From positions 217,024-281,023 of the forward strand of contig NZ_JAJNBZ010000002.1 of the NCBI RefSeq assembly GCF_021369635.1: DNA of 64,000 nucleotides, written 5' to 3'. The notes under the pieces were generated by a model. That model saw only the letters and a program-made list of their open reading frames with translations, had not been told where the DNA came from and did no database searches. The translations under genes were made by a program, and so were the position numbers. Shown in pieces: positions 25,226-33,919 of this stretch. This DNA comes from Paenibacillus profundus (GTDB taxonomy: Bacteria > Bacillota > Bacilli > Paenibacillales > Paenibacillaceae). Each line of letters opens with the position of its first letter. The stretch's first letter is position 1.

Positions 25226-27808
25226 ATGATGACAAGCACGATAGATGAACAATTGCTTCAACATATCGAAGAAAAGTTTCAATATAAACGGAACTTGGCT
25301 AAGCACCGGGAACGGGAGTTGTTCGGTGTCTTCGAGCAAGCACTGACAGATGAAGAGTGCGTCCTGTTGAAGTTTCTATATGCGTATATGCCGCTTCACG
25401 ACCTGGCGGATTATGACGGTGAATTCTTCCTGGCGCATGTGCGCCGCACCCTGCAGACACGTGAACTAGTACCTTGGGGAAGCCGGATTCCAGATTACAT
25501 GTTCATGAATTTTGTACTGCCTTACCGTGTGAATAACGAGAATATCGACGGCAACCGGGAAGTCATCTTCCACGAGCTGTATGGCCGCGTCAAAGACAAG
25601 TCTATGAAGGATGCTATTCTGGAAACGAACTACTGGTGTCATGAAAAGGCGACTTATGTCGGAACGGACCAACGCACCGTCTCGCCGCTGACTTTGATGC
25701 GAACGGCACTGGGCCGCTGCGGAGAACAATCGACACTTGCCGTCGCCGCGCTGCGCAGTATGGGAATTCCGGCACGCCAATGCTATACGCCGCGTTGGGC
25801 CCATTGCGATTCGAACCACGCGTGGGTCGAGGCATGGGCGGATGGAGAATGGTATTTCCTCGGCGCCTGTGAACCGGAAGGACGTTTGAATGAAGGCTGG
25901 TTCAAGGCCCCTTCGCGCCGGGCTATGCTCGTCAATACGCGCGTGTCCGCCGATTATAACGGGCCAGAAGAAACGTGCTCGAATCATCCTTGGTATACGG
26001 AAATCAATCTTCTCGGCAATTACGCTCCTCATAAAACGATAACGATTAAGGTCGTTAATGAAAAAGGGAAGCCGACACCAGCCGAAGTGCATTTTCAAAT
26101 GTATAATTTTGCTGAGTTCTACTCTGTCTCGACATTGCCAACGGATGAAAATGGGGTAGTCAAGTTCACGACGGGATATGGAGATTTGCTTATTCATGTT
26201 CGGAACGATCAAGGATACAGTTATCGAAAAATCTCGGTCGGTGAGGCGGATGTGTTCGAGGTTGCAATTGAATCGAATCTGGATCATGCGGGAGCACTGG
26301 ATTGGGACATGGTGCCGCCGCCTGAAATCCCGGATAAGAGCGATGACATGATGACGGACGAAGAACGTCACAGCAACGACAACCGGGTGCAGCACGGTAC
26401 TGCGACACGCGCAGCGTTCGTAGATACGTTCTGGAATGCTGAACAGGCCGAAGCGCTTGCTCAAGAATTGGGGCTGCCGGCTGAACGGGTGTGGAAGATT
26501 TTGCAGACAGCAAGGGGAAACTGTCCTGAAATCGCTTCGTTCCTACAGGAGCAGACGCCTCGTCATGGTGAATGGGCGCTCAAGCTGTTGGAGTCGCTGC
26601 GCGAGAAGGACCTGCAAGACACGATGGTTCCGTCCTTGGTCGATCATTTGGAAGGGGCGCTCCCATATCGTGATCGCGCAATGGAGGAATCACTGTTTGT
26701 GCCTTATGTGCTTTGTCCGCGGGTTCATTTCGAGATGATTGCGCCTTACCGTACGTTTTTCCAACAGGAGATTTCCGATGCGGATAAAGTGTTGTACACG
26801 GAGAAGCCACAGGCCTTGGCGGAGCGGCTGGCACAAGAGATCAAGATCGTTAACGATCTGGACAGATATACGGGCATGGCGGCACCGGAGGGCACCTTTG
26901 CATTGAAATGCGCCGATCGATTGAGTCGCGATATCTGCTTCGTCGCAATGGCGAGAAGCTTGGGAATTCCAGCTCGTCTAGAGCCGCTCAACGCCCTTCC
27001 GCAATATTGGCAAGCAGGTGAATGGCATGATGCGAGCTTCCATACTGAACGTCAGGAAGCGGGTGCTGCCCCGGTAGAAGCGGCGGGTGGCTGTATTCAA
27101 TTCAGCCGCAGTGACAACGAGGGCGAACAAGAGGCAGCATATTATCAGAACTTTACGATTGCGCGGCTCGAAAATGGTGTTTATCGAACGCTCACATTCC
27201 CGTTCGGGGAGAAGGACGTATACGATAAGCCAATTGAGGTCATGAGCGGGGAGTACCGGCTGACGACGGGTACGCGCCTGTCGGACGGAACTGTGTTGGT
27301 CCGCCTGTCCTGCTTCACGGTACCGGTCGAAGATGTAGCCTTGGTGCCGATCGTGTTCCGCAAGGAAGAGGTGCACGTTCCGGTGCTCGGAACGGTGACC
27401 GAAGAACAATGGAGAGTAATCACGGAAGCTGCAGCACTCGAGATTCCGCAGCAAGGCCTCGTGCTGGCGTGGCTTGATCCGGAACGGGAGCCTTCGAAGC
27501 ACATTGCTCGCGAGCTGCGCGAGCTGAAGTCGGAGCTGGATGAGTGGGGCGGTCGGATTGCTCTGATGGTTGAAGAGCAGCGGAACCGTGGTGAATTCAA
27601 CATGGAAGGCTTGCCTATACGCACGTCTTACGATGAGGATGCGGAGGGAGCGTGCTTGCAAGCCATTCAACCCTCCATAACGGAATGGAACGGCCAAGAG
27701 TATCCGCTCGTTCTCATTGTGGATCAACAATATCGAATTCGCTATCAATCTCAGGGCTATAAGCTGGGAATTGGAGCGGACATCGTCAAGACCGTCAAAA
27801 ACATGTAG
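25226..27808 (+). CDS. Large transglutaminase-like protein with Ig-like and thioredoxin-fold-like domains
   Basis: This 860-residue protein lacks a signal peptide. The first transglutaminase-core domain spans about residues 110-230, with the catalytic Cys in GRCGEQSTLAVAALRSMG and the His in SNHAWVEAWADGEWYFLGA. An Ig-like or carboxypeptidase-regulatory-like module follows near 270-345 (ITIKVVNEKGKPTPAEVHFQ). A central helical part leads to a second, apparently inactive transglutaminase-like segment near 555-610 (CFVAMARSLGIPARLEPL). The last 120 residues resemble a thioredoxin-fold domain without CxxC (YPLVLIVDQQYRIRYQSQG). It probably acts as a thiol protease or amidase of unknown substrate, in one unit with the CBM9-like gene. 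Domain calls are by motif. Confidence 0.75.
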   Translation: MMTSTIDEQLLQHIEEKFQYKRNLAKHRERELFGVFEQALTDEECVLLKFLYAYMPLHDLADYDGEFFLAHVRRTLQTRELVPWGSRIPDYMFMNFVLPYRVNNENIDGNREVIFHELYGRVKDKSMKDAILETNYWCHEKATYVGTDQRTVSPLTLMRTALGRCGEQSTLAVAALRSMGIPARQCYTPRWAHCDSNHAWVEAWADGEWYFLGACEPEGRLNEGWFKAPSRRAMLVNTRVSADYNGPEETCSNHPWYTEINLLGNYAPHKTITIKVVNEKGKPTPAEVHFQMYNFAEFYSVSTLPTDENGVVKFTTGYGDLLIHVRNDQGYSYRKISVGEADVFEVAIESNLDHAGALDWDMVPPPEIPDKSDDMMTDEERHSNDNRVQHGTATRAAFVDTFWNAEQAEALAQELGLPAERVWKILQTARGNCPEIASFLQEQTPRHGEWALKLLESLREKDLQDTMVPSLVDHLEGALPYRDRAMEESLFVPYVLCPRVHFEMIAPYRTFFQQEISDADKVLYTEKPQALAERLAQEIKIVNDLDRYTGMAAPEGTFALKCADRLSRDICFVAMARSLGIPARLEPLNALPQYWQAGEWHDASFHTERQEAGAAPVEAAGGCIQFSRSDNEGEQEAAYYQNFTIARLENGVYRTLTFPFGEKDVYDKPIEVMSGEYRLTTGTRLSDGTVLVRLSCFTVPVEDVALVPIVFRKEEVHVPVLGTVTEEQWRVITEAAALEIPQQGLVLAWLDPEREPSKHIARELRELKSELDEWGGRIALMVEEQRNRGEFNMEGLPIRTSYDEDAEGACLQAIQPSITEWNGQEYPLVLIVDQQYRIRYQSQGYKLGIGADIVKTVKNM

Positions 27809-27910
27809 TGACATCAGCTTGCTGTGGCAGTCAAGCAATCTAGGTTGAAGGGCCGTATGTTCTGACGAACCATTAGAAGGTACGTCTATTAGTACGATAT
27901 CGCATACAAA

Positions 27911-27940
27911 AGAGGGCGGCCATAGGCCGCCCTTCGTCTT
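27911..27940. terminator. Bidirectional terminator between convergent genes
   Basis: AGGGCGGCC (27913-27921), loop ATA and GGCCGCCCT (27925-27933) form a perfect 9-bp stem. TCGTCTTT follows on the plus strand and CTTTTGTATG on the minus strand. It separates the convergent transglutaminase and namA genes. Confidence 0.85.
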
Positions 27941-27998
27941 TGATTCCATAATTTAACGCGCAATGCATGCTGTTCATCACTTTAATAGCAACGGCTGC

Positions 27999-29009
27999 TT
28001 ACCAACTGCGTTGATACGATTTCGGAGCTGCAAGCTTGGCCCGCAGAACCTGAGCGGCGTGTCGCGGCCAATACGGATTGCGAAGCAGCTCGCGTCCGAG
28101 GAACACGAGATCCGCCCGATCGTTATGCACGATCTCTTCGGCCTGTGCAGGCTCAGTAATGAGCCCGACGGCACCTGTGGCAATACCCGCCGATTGGCGA
28201 ATGGCATGCGCATACGGAATCTGGTACCCTGGGAACACGTCGATTGGATGCGGAACGACTGCGCCAGAACTGCAATCGATTAAGTCGACGCCCTGATCCT
28301 TCATGCGTCGAGCATAGTCGATGTATGCCTCAAGGGCGTTGCCGCCGTCTGCATACTCATTCGCGGAAATTCGCACGAAGAGCGGCTTGTTCCATGTTAC
28401 GCGTATCGTATCAATAATTTCGCTCAAGAAGCGGTATCGGCCTTCTGCATTGCCGCCATAACCGTCCATCCGTTGATTCGTGAGCGGGGACAGGAACTGA
28501 TTAATCAAATATCCGTGCGCGCCATGAATCTCGATGATGTCGAATCCGGCTTCCTCGGCGCGCCGCGCCGCATCCGCAAATGCTTTAATCGTCCGCCGTA
28601 TATCCTCCTGCGTCATTTCTTCCGGCAGTGCATAATCCTCGCTGAACGGAATGGCAGAAGGCGCAATTAAGCCCGGCACGGTCGCCTTGCGTCCTGCGTG
28701 GGCGAGCTGAATGCCGATTCTGCTGCCATGGGCATGAACCATGTCGGTCAATCGACGCAGTCCCTCGACATGCTCGTCGCTCCATATGCCCAAATCCTGC
28801 GCACTGATGCGTCCCTCCGGTGTGACGGCTGTCGCTTCTACCATAATCAGTCCGACTTGACCGACTGCCCGGGACGTATAGTGAACGAGATGCCAATCGT
28901 TCACCTTGCCGTCCTCTTCGGTGCAAGCGTACATACACATTGGTGACATCACAATTCGATTCGGTATCGTCATACCGCGTAAAGTTAATGGTTCAAATAA
29001 ACGGGGCAT
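27999..29009 (-). CDS. namA: NADPH dehydrogenase, old yellow enzyme family (YqjM/NamA type)
   Basis: The 336-residue FMN enzyme reduces activated C=C bonds and helps detoxify electrophiles. It shows the YqjM-class signature [15 protein letters not shown] near residue 21, where the Cys (25) and Tyr (27) tune the flavin. The substrate-binding pair is in [16 protein letters not shown], and the phosphate-binding C-terminal segment includes [12 protein letters not shown] and [16 protein letters not shown]. The ATG at 29009 has GGAGGG 7 nt upstream; a start five codons earlier does not. The gene stands alone and is convergent with the transglutaminase gene. Confidence 0.92.
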   Translation of the reverse strand: MPRLFEPLTLRGMTIPNRIVMSPMCMYACTEEDGKVNDWHLVHYTSRAVGQVGLIMVEATAVTPEGRISAQDLGIWSDEHVEGLRRLTDMVHAHGSRIGIQLAHAGRKATVPGLIAPSAIPFSEDYALPEEMTQEDIRRTIKAFADAARRAEEAGFDIIEIHGAHGYLINQFLSPLTNQRMDGYGGNAEGRYRFLSEIIDTIRVTWNKPLFVRISANEYADGGNALEAYIDYARRMKDQGVDLIDCSSGAVVPHPIDVFPGYQIPYAHAIRQSAGIATGAVGLITEPAQAEEIVHNDRADLVFLGRELLRNPYWPRHAAQVLRAKLAAPKSYQRSW

Positions 29010-29131
29010 GGAAAATCCCTCCATATGTTCATGGTTATTGTTCCAATCCCATTATACCCCTGCATGTATGCATGAAACAAATAGGACAGCTGTATGCACT
29101 GCGTTTTTGCTGTTTATGCTTTACGATGCAG

Positions 29132-30085
29132 TTATTCGAGCTGCTGCTGTCCGTGGTTTTGTACGACACGGTCCAGCCAATCGATGCAGTCTGCCGTTAC
29201 TTCTTCGCGGTTTGTCTCGTTTAGCAATTCATGGCGCGCGTCCGGGTATAGTGTGCATTCGACGTGCTTCAGATTGATGCGGCGATAGAGGTCCGCCAGA
29301 TTGTGCACACCTTTGCCGTACATGCCTACTGGATCGGCATCTCCTGCTATGAGGAAGATAGGCAGTCCCTTTGGAATTCGCTCCATCGTTTCCGGTCGAT
29401 GTATATGTCGCAGCAGCTTGAAGAAGTCCCGATAGAAGCCGACCGTGCTTAAGAAGCCGCAATGCGGATCGGCAATATATTTATCGACTTCTTTTTCGTC
29501 CCGGCTTAGCCAGTCATATGGTGTGCGGCTAGGGTTGAATTTGCGGTTATAGGCTCCAAAGGCCATCTTGTCGATAAATGAACTGCGGTGGCGTGAGCCG
29601 CGTACGCCGGATAGCAGATTAGCCACCCCGACGCCTGCCAATAGTTCTGGGCCGCGTGGCCCGTTGCTGCCGCATAGAATGACGCCGTTGATATGACTTG
29701 CATGCTCCGATATGTATTGTTGCGCGAGAAAAGAGCCCATGCTGTGGGCAAATAAGTAGATTGGCAGCTGCTCATGGTTTTTTTGAATAATTTCAGTCAG
29801 TTGAACCATGTTGCGCACCATCCAGTTGAAGCCGTCTTCACCGACATAGCCTAAATCTTCTTCGCAAGCCGCAGTCTTCCCATGACCTCGATGGTCGTTA
29901 GCGTATACGATATATCCAGCAGAAGTGAGCGCTTCGGCGAATTGTTCGTAGCGTCGCGCCGTTTCCGTCATGCCGTGCGCTATCTGCACGACTCCCTTCG
30001 CTTCATTCGCATTCTCTGGCGTCCAGCAATACACATACACATGGACACGCTGTGGATCGGTAAACGTAAACGTGTTCGTTAACAT
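29132..30085 (-). CDS. Alpha/beta hydrolase, monoacylglycerol lipase/lysophospholipase-like
   Basis: This 317-residue protein has the serine-hydrolase signature AHSMGSFLAQQY near residue 119 and an oxyanion region VVQIAHGMTETARRYEQFA. The catalytic Asp lies in FLIAGDADPVG and the His in YPDARHELLNETN. This is the arrangement of the Hydrolase_4 (PldB/MGL) family, which hydrolyses monoacylglycerols or lysophospholipids. No signal peptide is visible, so it acts in the cytoplasm. AGGAGG precedes the ATG. It is divergent from the fRMsr gene. The substrate is not determined. Confidence 0.87.
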   Translation of the reverse strand: MLTNTFTFTDPQRVHVYVYCWTPENANEAKGVVQIAHGMTETARRYEQFAEALTSAGYIVYANDHRGHGKTAACEEDLGYVGEDGFNWMVRNMVQLTEIIQKNHEQLPIYLFAHSMGSFLAQQYISEHASHINGVILCGSNGPRGPELLAGVGVANLLSGVRGSRHRSSFIDKMAFGAYNRKFNPSRTPYDWLSRDEKEVDKYIADPHCGFLSTVGFYRDFFKLLRHIHRPETMERIPKGLPIFLIAGDADPVGMYGKGVHNLADLYRRINLKHVECTLYPDARHELLNETNREEVTADCIDWLDRVVQNHGQQQLE

Positions 30086-30270
30086 GAGAGATGCCTCCTG
30101 TCCTTGCTCCTATTACTTTCATTATAGTGAGGGACATATCGATAAAGCTATGAATAGTTTTGTGTCATCTCCGTGCGAGTCAGCTATTCGCCGGAGGCAT
30201 CTCTTGTGATATGATACGTTATAATCTATCTATGGAACAGCATGACAAGCAGTGAGGAGGCGTTGGACAC

Positions 30271-30759
30271 ATGTTTACACCAACAATGTACACCGGAAGC
30301 AGAGAGAAGGATTATCCGGTAATAACACAGCAATTATCCGCATTGATTGATGGGGAACCGAATCTCATTGCGAACCTGGCGAACGCATCGGCTTTGCTCT
30401 GGCAAGGCTTGAAGAATATTAATTGGGCAGGGTTCTATCTGATGGACGTGGCAAAAGGTGAACTTGTGCTCGGACCCTTTCAAGGTATGCCTGCGTGTGT
30501 GCGCATTCCGCTTGGGCGCGGTGTCTGCGGCACGGCGGCCAAGGAACAGCGCACGCTCATTGTTCCCGACGTGCATGCTTTTGCAGGCCACATCGCATGT
30601 GATGCGGCTTCTCGTTCCGAAATCGTCGTCCCAATGGTGAAGGATGGCAAGTTGGTCGGCGTGCTTGATATTGACAGCCCGCTGACAGATCGATTCAACG
30701 AAGACGATCAGGTAGCGTTAGAGAAGATGGTCGCAGCAATTATGTCGGAATTGGTGTAG
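30271..30759 (+). CDS. Free methionine-R-sulfoxide reductase (GAF-domain fRMsr)
   Basis: The 162-residue single-GAF-domain protein contains the conserved active-site Cys pattern of fRMsr: CVRIPLGRGVCGTAA and HIACDAASRSEIVVPM. It repairs free methionine-R-sulfoxide in the cytoplasm using thioredoxin. Length and motifs match YeaZ-neighbour and YtsP-type proteins of Firmicutes closely. AGTGAGGAGG lies upstream of the ATG. The gene is divergent from the hydrolase and about 200 bp before hcp. Hcp and fRMsr both address redox stress, but each appears to have its own promoter. Confidence 0.88.
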   Translation: MFTPTMYTGSREKDYPVITQQLSALIDGEPNLIANLANASALLWQGLKNINWAGFYLMDVAKGELVLGPFQGMPACVRIPLGRGVCGTAAKEQRTLIVPDVHAFAGHIACDAASRSEIVVPMVKDGKLVGVLDIDSPLTDRFNEDDQVALEKMVAAIMSELV

Positions 30760-30889
30760 CTTGGAGAAGGAATATCCGGTTCAATGGAGCAGCCGCATTC
30801 GAATTGGAGGACTGACTATTCAAAAATAAGAGTAACGGTATGCCTGTATAGAAAATCCGGGGATTCCGTGCTAAATTGTTCATCTTTTT

Positions 30890-30932
30890 TGTGATCGTGC
30901 TCACACGACGGGGCTTCCATATTTAGTATGTT
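30890..30932 (+). promoter_or_regulatory. Fnr/CRP-family operator and promoter of hcp
   Basis: TGTGATCGTGCTCACA (30890-30905) matches the Bacillus Fnr consensus TGTGA-N6-TCACA exactly. A -10-like TATGTT at 30927-30932 would place the operator centre near -41.5, the position of a class II activator. Confidence 0.75.
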
Positions 30933-30968
30933 GGAGTCAGAAATCCATTTTGACAGGGGGAAGCGCGA

Positions 30969-32261
30969 ATGTTCTGTCATCAATGCGAACAGACGCCTAC
31001 GGGCGGCTGCAAGGTCGTCGGAGTGTGCGGCAAGGATGAAACGATTGCAAGTCTTCAGGATACGATTGTGTTTGCTTTGAAAGGCATCGCGGCTTACGCG
31101 ACGCATGCGCGACAGCTTGGCTATATCGATGAGGAGGTTGACGGGATTACGCATGAAGCGCTCTATATGACGTTGACCAACTCTAACTTCAATGTGCAGG
31201 AGCATCTCGAAATGGCGATGAAGGTAGGAGGCGCAGCCATACGCATTATGGATGTGCTGGATCGGGCTCACACTGGGCATTTCGGCATTCCTGAACCGGT
31301 TACCGTCCCGCAGAACAAGATTGAGGGCAAGTCTATCGTCGTGACGGGACATAACTTGTATGCGCTGGAGGAACTGCTGAAGCAGACGGAGGGCAGAGGC
31401 ATCAACATTTACACTCATTCTGAGATGCTCCCAGCACACGGGTACCCAGCGTTGAAAAAATATCCGCATTTGAAGGGCAACATCGGTAAAGCGTGGTACG
31501 ATCAACGCCGTCTGTTCGAGCAATATCCGGGCGCTATTTTGGCTACAACCAATTGTGTCATGCCGATCAAAGGCACGTATGCCGATCGGTTCTTCTCCTA
31601 TGAGGTGGCCGGGCTCGAAGGAGTGGCCAAAATCGTAAACGACGACTTCACGCCGCTCATCGAGCGGGCGCTTGCGCTGCCTGCGGCGGACGTGGACAGC
31701 GTACAAACCTTGACGACGGGGTATCATCACGAGACGGTGCTCGGGCTTGCGCCGGAAATTATCCAGGCGGTCAAGGATGGGAAGATCAAGCATTTCTTCG
31801 TCATCGCAGGCTGCGATGCGCCGGGCAAAGGCGGCGAATATTACCGCGAATTGGCGACGTCCTTACCGAACGATACCGTTATTCTCACGACTTCCTGCGG
31901 CAAATTCCGCTTCAACGATGTGGAATATGGAACGGTCGCGGATACGGGCATTCCCCGGTACATCGATCTGGGCCAATGCAACAATTCCGGCTCCACCGTC
32001 AAGATCGCTCAAGCGCTCGCAGACGCATTCGGCTGCAGCGTGAATGAGCTGCCGGTGTCGATTGTGCTGTCGTGGTTCGAGCAGAAGGCGGTCGCCATCT
32101 TACTCGGCCTGTTCAGCTTGGGCATCCGTGATATCCGCATCGGGCCGAAGCCGCCGGAATTTATTTCAGAGGGCGTAATGAACGTGCTTACTGATCTGTT
32201 CGGCTTAAAGCTCATTGGCAATGCGCAGGAGGATATGAAGGAAATGCTCCGGCTTGCATAG
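30969..32261 (+). CDS. hcp: Hydroxylamine reductase / hybrid-cluster protein, class III
   Basis: The 430-residue protein begins with the N-terminal iron-sulfur motif CHQCEQTPTGGC..GVCGK (Cys 3, 6, 14 and 20). Hybrid-cluster ligands appear later as TTNCVMPIKG, IAGCDAPGKGGEYY, TTSCGKFRFND and GQCNNSGST. Class I proteins are about 540 residues. The missing hundred residues right after the N-terminal Cys motif place this in the short class III. The enzyme reduces hydroxylamine and, in enteric bacteria, NO, so it protects against nitrosative stress. The GGGGG-containing ribosome site precedes ATG 30969. A perfect Fnr-type operator upstream predicts anaerobic induction. Confidence 0.93.
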   Translation: MFCHQCEQTPTGGCKVVGVCGKDETIASLQDTIVFALKGIAAYATHARQLGYIDEEVDGITHEALYMTLTNSNFNVQEHLEMAMKVGGAAIRIMDVLDRAHTGHFGIPEPVTVPQNKIEGKSIVVTGHNLYALEELLKQTEGRGINIYTHSEMLPAHGYPALKKYPHLKGNIGKAWYDQRRLFEQYPGAILATTNCVMPIKGTYADRFFSYEVAGLEGVAKIVNDDFTPLIERALALPAADVDSVQTLTTGYHHETVLGLAPEIIQAVKDGKIKHFFVIAGCDAPGKGGEYYRELATSLPNDTVILTTSCGKFRFNDVEYGTVADTGIPRYIDLGQCNNSGSTVKIAQALADAFGCSVNELPVSIVLSWFEQKAVAILLGLFSLGIRDIRIGPKPPEFISEGVMNVLTDLFGLKLIGNAQEDMKEMLRLA

Positions 32262-32361
32262 ATTGCAGCAGATACACTTTATCATTATGCAAAATATAGA
32301 AACTACGATCTAGGTATTGCATCTTTCCGCAAAATTATATATAATTTTTCATTGTTAAACT

Positions 32362-32436
32362 GCTGGTGTAGCTCAGGGGTAGAGCAACGCACTCGTAATG
32401 CGTAGGTCGGGGGTTCAATTCCCTTCACCAGCACCA
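32362..32436 (+). tRNA. tRNA-Thr(CGU)
   Basis: A full cloverleaf is visible. The acceptor is GCTGGTG/CACCAGC and the D-stem GCTC/GAGC. The anticodon stem ACGCA/TGCGT has loop CTCGTAA (anticodon CGT), and the T-loop is TTCAATT. ACCA is encoded at the 3' end. The T-stem has two G-U pairs. Its 3' half is duplicated at 40186 and is the attachment site of the phage elements to the right. Confidence 0.93.
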
Positions 32437-32468
32437 CTTACATGTCGATAACGGCGCGGCTTCCGGGG
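32383..32468 (+). repeat. attL: left copy of the 86-bp attachment-site repeat
   Basis: From the D-arm of the tRNA through its 3' end and 32 bp of flank, this sequence recurs at 40186-40271 with a single T/C difference (32407 versus 40210). Such duplication of a tRNA 3' half is the hallmark of tyrosine-integrase insertion. Confidence 0.92.
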
Positions 32469-32489
32469 GATTCGGGGGGCCGTGCTTTT
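32453..32489 (+). terminator. Terminator behind tRNA-Thr
   Basis: GCGCGGC and GCCGTGC pair around a G-rich loop and are followed by TTTTTTCC. Confidence 0.6.
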
Positions 32490-32506
32490 TTCCTTTTTAG
32501 GGGCTT

Positions 32507-32525
32507 CATCTACCGATCATCTACC
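32507..32525. other. Left-arm integrase binding repeats of element 1
   Basis: CATCTACC occurs twice with an 11-bp period (32507-32514, 32518-32525), 39 bp inside attL. The same octamer occurs twice near the right end (40109-40128). This pattern is expected for arm-type sites of a lambda-like attP. Confidence 0.7.
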
Positions 32526-32603
32526 CTTTATCCAGATAAAGCGGATTTTCTCTGTCGATTTGGTGTCCGGTTATCGAATCACCGACGTTACGCAGCACCA
32601 AAC
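32521..32603 (-). pseudogene. Integrase C-terminal remnant of element 1
   Basis: The minus-strand frame reads VLRNVGDSITG and runs to a TAG at 32521. It aligns with the integrase remnant at 40378-40497 (EAVLRNVGD) and shares its flanking CTTTATCTGGATAAAG. All upstream integrase sequence is gone and the frame now abuts the immA gene, so an internal deletion removed the enzyme. Confidence 0.65.
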
Positions 32604-32944
32604 GGCATCGAGGCATACAATGCGAATGCATCGGCCTCGTCTTCCTGCGCCTGGGTGAACTGTTCGGGCATAGTACTTTGATCGCCAGCATGCCTCAATA
32701 AGTGACATAGCTCGTGCAGGAAGTCTAACCATTGCTGAGTGGGTTCGAGACGCGAATCAATGTTCATAGTGTACATTCCTGACTTCACTTCTAACGCCTC
32801 GCTTCTGAAACTTCCATAATATATCCAAACGTTCATACGAAAAGAAATATCCTCGATCGTGAGTTGTGAAGGTTCCGTAACGCCAATTTTGTTGTAAAGC
32901 TCTTCTTGAAATTCCTCAATACGAGTCAATTGATAGCCTGACAC
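32588..32944 (-). CDS. ImmA/IrrE-type metallopeptidase, C-terminally truncated
   Basis: The 118-residue product carries the zinc-protease motif HELCHLLRH near residue 78 and a following EDEADAFALY with the third metal ligand. This places it with ImmA/IrrE peptidases that cleave phage or ICE repressors during induction. It ends abruptly in MPFGAA, where the DNA passes into the integrase remnant in another frame. Family members usually run 20-60 residues further. The GTG start at 32944 has no clear ribosome binding site, and the upstream side is also a deletion junction. It probably no longer works in a phage switch. Confidence 0.75.
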   Translation of the reverse strand: MSGYQLTRIEEFQEELYNKIGVTEPSQLTIEDISFRMNVWIYYGSFRSEALEVKSGMYTMNIDSRLEPTQQWLDFLHELCHLLRHAGDQSTMPEQFTQAQEDEADAFALYASMPFGAA

Positions 32945-32952
32945 CGTTACTT

Positions 32953-33102
32953 ATGGTGTTGATCGAAAATAAAGAGCTTTATTACGACTATGTAGCATCA
33001 CCAGAACCGCCGAGTGAGGGGAAGCCACTAAGTGAAGAGGTTGACGAGCTGAAACAATCAGTTGCTGAACTTACAATATTGATAGAAACGCCACAACAAT
33101 AA
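32953..33102 (+). pseudogene. C-terminal remnant of a phage tail/baseplate protein
   Basis: Forty-nine codons from an ATG at 32953 encode an acidic tail (YYDYVASPEPPSEGKPLSEEV..). No ribosome binding site precedes it and it begins at a deletion junction next to immA. A gene in this position, just before the XkdX-like gene, is normally a tail protein. I infer that only its end remains. Confidence 0.5.
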
Positions 33103-33117
33103 GAGAGGATGATCGAA

Positions 33118-33258
33118 ATGGTATTTACGAGGGACAGCGGATTGGTAAAAGTTTGGGTTGGATTGGTCATGGTGGGCACATACAAATACGAGCAAGTACC
33201 CAAGCTTTATAATCTTAAGGATGTTGTTGGCGAAGTGATCAACGGAACAACAGAGTAA
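33118..33258 (+). CDS. XkdX-like small phage protein
   Basis: A 46-residue protein with GAGAGGA upstream of the ATG. The W-V-G-L-V-x-x-G-x-Y pattern at residues 13-24, followed by YEQVPKLYNLKDVV, matches the XkdX family. This tiny protein is encoded at the end of the tail module of PBSX-like phages, before the lysis genes. Its function is unknown. Confidence 0.65.
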   Translation: MVFTRDSGLVKVWVGLVMVGTYKYEQVPKLYNLKDVVGEVINGTTE

Positions 33259-33290
33259 GCGCCCCGTAAATCGGAAGGCGCTATTTTTAT
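33259..33290 (+). terminator. Terminator between tail and lysis genes
   Basis: AGCGCC and GGCGCT form a stem with a loop of about 13 nt and are followed by ATTTTTAT. Confidence 0.65.
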
Positions 33291-33334
33291 GCCCTCGGGA
33301 GTCCGGGGGCTATTTGAGTTATAGGGGTGATGAG

Positions 33335-33622
33335 ATGGATGCAGGGACGATCACGGCTCTAATATCCGTGGCAGCGGCCATTTCCGGTATTTTCTTAGGC
33401 TGGCTAGGTAGATCTCGCACAATTAGACAGGATACAGCAATTGAAGCCGGGAACGACGCCCGCCTACGCACTGATATGGAATACATCAAGCGCGGGATTG
33501 ATGACGTGAGGATTGAACAAAAGACGCAAGGACAACGGTTTGATTCTTTGGCAGAGCGCGTTACACGGGTTGAGGAATCGGCGAAGCAGGCGCATAAGCG
33601 TCTGGATCGGATTGAGGAATAA
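33335..33622 (+). CDS. XhlA-like phage lysis-associated membrane protein
   Basis: The 95-residue protein has one N-terminal membrane segment (ITALISVAAAISGIFLGWLG). A long charged coiled-coil with heptads follows (MEYIKRGIDDVRIEQ.. RVTRVEESAKQAHKRLDRIEE). This is the topology of haemolysin XhlA/DUF-type proteins encoded just before the holin in Bacillus phages. The ATG at 33335 has AGGGGTGA upstream. It is probably intact although its partner holin is broken. Confidence 0.75.
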   Translation: MDAGTITALISVAAAISGIFLGWLGRSRTIRQDTAIEAGNDARLRTDMEYIKRGIDDVRIEQKTQGQRFDSLAERVTRVEESAKQAHKRLDRIEE

Positions 33623-33652
33623 CAAATTATTTTAATGGGAGAGTGTTGAACT

Positions 33653-33919
33653 ATGGAATGGAACATGATTTTTGAACTGATTGACCCGGCTTTATTTATC
33701 GTTGTCGGCGCTTGTTGGGTGATTGGGTACATGCTCAAGCAGACGCCCGCTGTGCCCGATTGGAGCATCGTTTACATCGTCGTTGTGTTGGCGGTGGTGT
33801 TTACTGTTGGAATGCTTGGTTGAAGCGTAGAGGCGTTGATACAGGGCATTCTAGCGGGGGCGTTTTCAGTGTTTGGGCACCAAGCTGTGAAACAAGCGAA
33901 GAAGGGCGGTGAAAAGTAA
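33653..33919 (+). pseudogene. Phage holin interrupted by an in-frame TGA
   Basis: A reading frame of 88 codons from ATG 33653 (GGAGAG upstream) encodes two membrane segments (ALFIVVGACWVIGYML and SIVYIVVVLAVVFTVGML). It then meets TGA at 33821-33823 and continues in the same frame with VEALIQGILAGAFSVFGHQA and a basic KQAKKGGEK tail up to the amidase start. The complete sequence has the layout of phage holins of this position. The stop removes the third hydrophobic segment, so the gene is probably inactive. Confidence 0.8.

Noticed and set aside
25466-27949. Two long minus-strand open frames opposite the transglutaminase gene
   Set aside because: Both are antisense shadows caused by codon bias. 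Arg/His-rich composition and no start signals.
30816-31793. Minus-strand open frame opposite hcp
   Set aside because: Fully antisense to a strongly supported gene, with no ribosome binding site.
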